From contig MZZL01000393.1 in the NCBI GenBank assembly GCA_002749535.1, positions 1,047,511 through 1,111,510 of the forward strand: a stretch of DNA of 64,000 nt. Reading direction: 5' to 3'. A program made the translations under genes and the position numbers. Shown piece by piece: positions 60,727 through 64,000 of this stretch (its first letter is position 1; each line of letters starts with the position of its first letter). The stretch is from Apophysomyces variabilis. Taxonomy: Eukaryota > Mucoromycota > Mucoromycetes > Mucorales > Mucoraceae. The notes below the pieces were generated by a model, which searched no databases, was not told the DNA's origin, and worked only from the letters and a program-made list of their open reading frames with translations.

Positions 60727-63161
60727 TTATCGCTTTCTTTTCGCCCGTTTTCTCGAGGCCTCCAGAGCTCGATCTACTGCGGACATGACGGGTAACAGCA
60801 TCTACACACCAGATTCAACACTCAAACCGATGATGCACAAATAGTTATGCCTACCTGCTCGCAATGACTAACATCTCCTTTATGATTATTAACGGTAACC
60901 AATATTCCTTTCAGTCTTTCTTGCTGCTTTTTCAGACCCTCTGTCATCCGAGCGTTCTTTTCTGCTCTGTAGGGTTCAAAGGAGGACCAGAAATGACGCA
61001 GTATCTCGTTTGTAGCAGAGTGATAACTCTGAATTTTTTGCTGTAGCGCGGTAGGTAGTTTCACCTCTACATGAAGCGATATTAAGCAATACCTACTCAG
61101 CTTTTGACCTTACCAGAGGCGTTAGCTCTTTGATCGTGCCTGATTTTCCGCTTGATCGTCATTGTCAAGTCATGACAAACTTTATCAGCCACTTTCGGCC
61201 TCATAACATGCTAAAAAGAACCCACAAGCTAGTTATTAGCGCACTTCAACATTGAAGTGAAAACTTACCCTAGTGAGTTCTGGTTGCCAATCCTGAAATT
61301 GCGCCTTAAACTCATTCAGCAATTGTTTAGCGGTCTAGATATCACACATTAGCTCATAGCCAATGGATACTAGCCAGCTTACTTCTTCTGTCACGTTCAA
61401 ATCATCTTTTCCGCCACTTTGACTTTCAAAATATCGGCGCGTGTCTTGTATATCCAATATTATACGTTCAGGTGGCGGTTCGTCCGTAAGGTCCGGTATA
61501 ATAATTTCTTGTTTTATATCGTCCTGTTCCGGTAACTAATCAGCAACAATCAAATTTGTACCTCTATACCTCATCGTTGTTTCCTTTCGATTTCCTGTAA
61601 GACACATTAGGTTATGAAGAAGCTGTTGTCATATATATATATATATATATATATATGTATTCTTACTGCACAGGTGTCTCAAGCACTCGCATCGCGTGTC
61701 TGTTAAATCGCCTTATAAGTGGGAGCACCTGAGAGTTACTGTTCTGTTTCATAGTGAAGTCCGGAGAATTTCCACTCTAAAGAATCGTAAATGAATTTGC
61801 ATGCAGCGAAGGGCTTTTTTGTTTCACCAACCTCAATATGATCTTCTTGAGTTGCTGTTAAATCAATAGCTCTTTTGATTTTATCAATCATTTCTGGAGC
61901 CTTTGAATTCTCTATCAAGCTATCAGTTAAAACCGTGCACAGTATTAGTTTGTAATATACCATCATCCTCTTCCTGAAGACATCTATCGAAAATGTCGTC
62001 ATATGGCGTCAATTGTGAGCGACCTCCCGAGCGAGATCGATGAAAAAATTCGGACGCCAAAAACCGTTTCCAGAACTGCTGCTCCGATAACTACTCATAG
62101 CATACACTATGTAAACACCATCGATTGATTCCTCATCTTTCTTACCTTGTCGGGAACATTGAGATCGAATGCACGTTTAACTGTTCAAGAAAAATAAATA
62201 TCAACAAGGCAAATATAATAGGAATTACCAGATGGGAACTCGTTGAAGATGTTATGGATGATTTGGCTAGTGAGAGTATACTTCACATCAGATCCTTCCT
62301 GCTGTCCCGGTTTAAGTTCGACCATTTTGGATGATTTGCCTTTCTGTCGCCCTTCTCGCGACACGGCATCCTTCTTAAGTTTCTATTTCGGTAGATTAGC
62401 ATAAGATCTTCCAGTTATGTTTGGTTACCTGTCGAATTCTTTTGACATAGGGGCTTGACCAGAACTCCTCTTCTGACACGTTTTTCCCTGTTACTACAAG
62501 TTCCATATGGAGCATATGCAATTCTTTGCTAGTGGACAGTAATTGTTTTCTAGCGTTAAACTCCTCATGTCGCCAGGAATGAGGACTGGATGGATTTGGG
62601 CTACCAGTTGAAGAAGACGAAGGTGTGGACATTACAGCCGAGGATGGGGGTGTAGCTGTGCCACCATTTGCCCCACCGCCGTTCGCAATCACTGGTGTCG
62701 CTATAGAAGTCGGTAATGGTGAAGGTGCTGCCGACGACGCCGGTGTCATAGGGGCAGAAGAGGTAGCTACTGAGGGCGTATTCATGCCTCGGGCACGCGA
62801 GAACAGTTCTGCAACTTGCGACTTGATCGCTTCTCTTTCTGTCAATGCTTTTGGGGAGGTGAAATGGAAAGTATACTTTCGGTTACTGGGTTCTTGTGTC
62901 GTGATTTTTAGCAAGACTTTCTCTGCAGTTTCAGGTGTTTGTTGCAGTGCTTTCGAGCACGGAATAAGTTGGTAATTTAGCTTTCATGGATTGAAAGGTA
63001 AAAGACTCACAAGCAATCTCGCTATAGGATATGGATGGATTTAACCGTGGCGACCCTTGTTGCTGCCAGGCTACTCTCCAAGGAGTAACAAACAATGTGC
63101 CTTCATTTGATTTGTAATGGACAGAAGCTCGAAGAAGTAGCTGCTCGTTCGGTTGCCACAT
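60727..63161 (-). CDS. TFB1: TFIIH core subunit Tfb1/p62
   Basis: Thirteen exons on minus, first 63161-63011 and last 60801-60727, encode 599 residues. The N-terminal PH domain (RASVHYKSNEGTLFVTPWRVAW) binds acidic activators and XPC/Rad4 in orthologues. Two BSD domains follow, with the signatures SWRHEEFNARKQLL and EEEFWSSPYVKR, then QQFWKRFLASEFFHR. The C-terminal helices (ALQQKIQSYHSATNEILRHFWSSF) bind the rest of core TFIIH. The complex opens promoters for RNA polymerase II and works in nucleotide excision repair. A Ala/Ser/Pro linker of about 60 residues joins the PH and BSD parts. Exon 8 is 25 bases (61594-61570). Intron 7 holds an (AT)13 microsatellite. Confidence 0.93.
61631..61656. 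repeat. (AT)13 microsatellite in a Tfb1 intron
   Basis: Twenty-six bases of perfect AT repeat between exon 7 and exon 8 of the Tfb1 gene. Length variation would not alter the protein but lies about 10 bases from a splice donor. Confidence 0.9.
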
Positions 63162-63568
63162 ATCCCACCAAGAAGGAAAACATGGTTTCGTGCATGCAAC
63201 AACAAATTTGGATATTCGCAGCTCAAAGTCCGATCATACTCCTAGCCGCTTTTTGTGGCGACGCAGGTCGCTTAGTGCAACTACTGTCATTCTTTGCAGC
63301 TAAACACCAATAGACTTAGTCGTGTACAAGTTGTATAGCTAATTCAAAAACTATTTGTCCCGTGTCCACAAGTACGGGTATATCGTATTACAAGACAAAA
63401 ATACGATGGAGCTGTTATGATGCTTGAAGAAGGTTTATGTCAAACAGTGGGATGAAAATCCTTTTCGATAAAACATGCTGAAGCAGCAAGGTACTCCTTC
63501 TCATTTTTGTTTTTATCTTGAATGATCTCTAATCAGCTAAGGTTGTTTATACTATCACGACGTTTCTT
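63162..63568. other. Intergenic region
   Basis: Promoter of Tfb1 and 3' end of the WASP gene; no gene seen. Confidence 0.6.
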
Positions 63569-64000
63569 CTAGTCCCATTCGTCGTCGTTTTCTTCCTCGT
63601 CATCGCTCTGCATGGCAGTTTGCCGTTGCTTTAAAACAGCGGCTAGGCTTGACGCCAGATCGGCACCACCTCCAGACTTGGGTTCATTGACAGCGCGCGC
63701 AGCCCCCCCATTCATGCTACTTTCTGACTTTGGCGCACTACGTAGTTGGCCACCCTTCTTCAGAGTACCGAACCCTCCAGCGGCACGAATCGAAGCCATC
63801 AAGTTTGCACGGTCATCTGTAATAGGAGGGGCAGATGAAGAAGTTGAACCTGCAATAGCTGGTGCTGGAGGAGGCGGTGGCGGCGGCGGCGCTAATGGAG
63901 CAGCAGATCCGGGAGGTGCAGGTGGGGGAGGGGGTGGTGGTGGTGGTACTCCAGCTGACGGTGCTGACGGTGCTGGCGGCGGTGGAGGTGGTGGAGGCGG
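63569..64000 (-). CDS. WASP/Las17-type actin nucleation promoting factor, C-terminal part
   Basis: The last 143 residues of a gene that runs off the right edge, read on minus to a TAG at 63569. Long proline tracts (poly-Pro for profilin and SH3 binding) lead into a WH2 motif, DDRANLMASIRAAGGFGTLKK, that binds monomeric actin. A linker and an acidic end, SDDEEENDDEWD with the conserved penultimate Trp, form the Arp2/3-activating CA region. It works downstream of Rho-family GTPases such as the Rac1 in this window to drive branched actin at endocytic sites. Exon structure upstream is out of view. Confidence 0.92.
   Translation of the reverse strand, partial: PPPPPPPPPAPSAPSAGVPPPPPPPPPAPPGSAAPLAPPPPPPPPAPAIAGSTSSSAPPITDDRANLMASIRAAGGFGTLKKGGQLRSAPKSESSMNGGAARAVNEPKSGGGADLASSLAAVLKQRQTAMQSDDEEENDDEWD

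Overview
The window looks like chromosomal DNA of a filamentous fungus, most likely an early-diverging one (Mucoromycota, Mucorales-like). Nearly every gene is split by short GT-AG introns of about 50-210 bases. Transcripts start after CT-rich leaders. The gene set fits too: UDP-glucose dehydrogenase, Rac1, a prenylated SEL1 chitin-synthase activator, isocitrate lyase, an AIG1-type GTPase and a decayed Fanzor/TnpB-like element. No species can be named from sequence alone.

Layout. 0.8-13.8 kb: a LITAF-domain protein (+), UDP-glucose dehydrogenase (+), a long-chain-base-phosphate phosphatase (-), a mitochondrial PP2C phosphatase (+) and a large-subunit catalase (-). 15.6-19.0 kb: a coiled-coil protein of unknown role and an AIG1/GIMAP-like GTPase. 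19-28.3 kb is an AT-rich, gene-poor accessory stretch holding a repeat patch, a tRNA-Gly(GCC) and a broken Fanzor gene. 28.3-45.3 kb is dense again: isocitrate lyase (-), presequence protease (-), Rac1 (+), glutamate-cysteine ligase modifier subunit (-), SYLF protein (-), CAMK-like kinase (-) and pfkB sugar kinase (-). 45.3-48.8 kb has no gene I can support. 48.8-64 kb: TCP11/Sok1 (+), Chs4/Skt5-like SEL1 protein (-), a multi-pass membrane protein (+), a tentative unknown gene (+), an F-box/EF-hand protein (+), TFIIH subunit Tfb1/p62 (-) and the end of a WASP/Las17 gene (-).

How genes relate. Rac1, WASP, the SYLF protein and the SEL1 protein belong to the polarity, actin and wall-growth machinery. 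UDP-glucose dehydrogenase supplies UDP-glucuronate, important in walls rich in glucuronic acid. Catalase and the GCL modifier subunit serve oxidant defence. Isocitrate lyase serves the glyoxylate cycle, and the presequence protease and PP2C act in mitochondria. The arrangement is ordinary fungal gene order, not operons.

Two cautions. Around position 52143 (an N) about 585 bases are present twice in direct orientation, which is best explained as two overlapping contig ends scaffolded without merging. Exon boundaries were derived by hand from splice consensus, reading frame and family motifs, with no transcript data. For the multi-exon genes listed with a length, exon lengths sum to whole codons.
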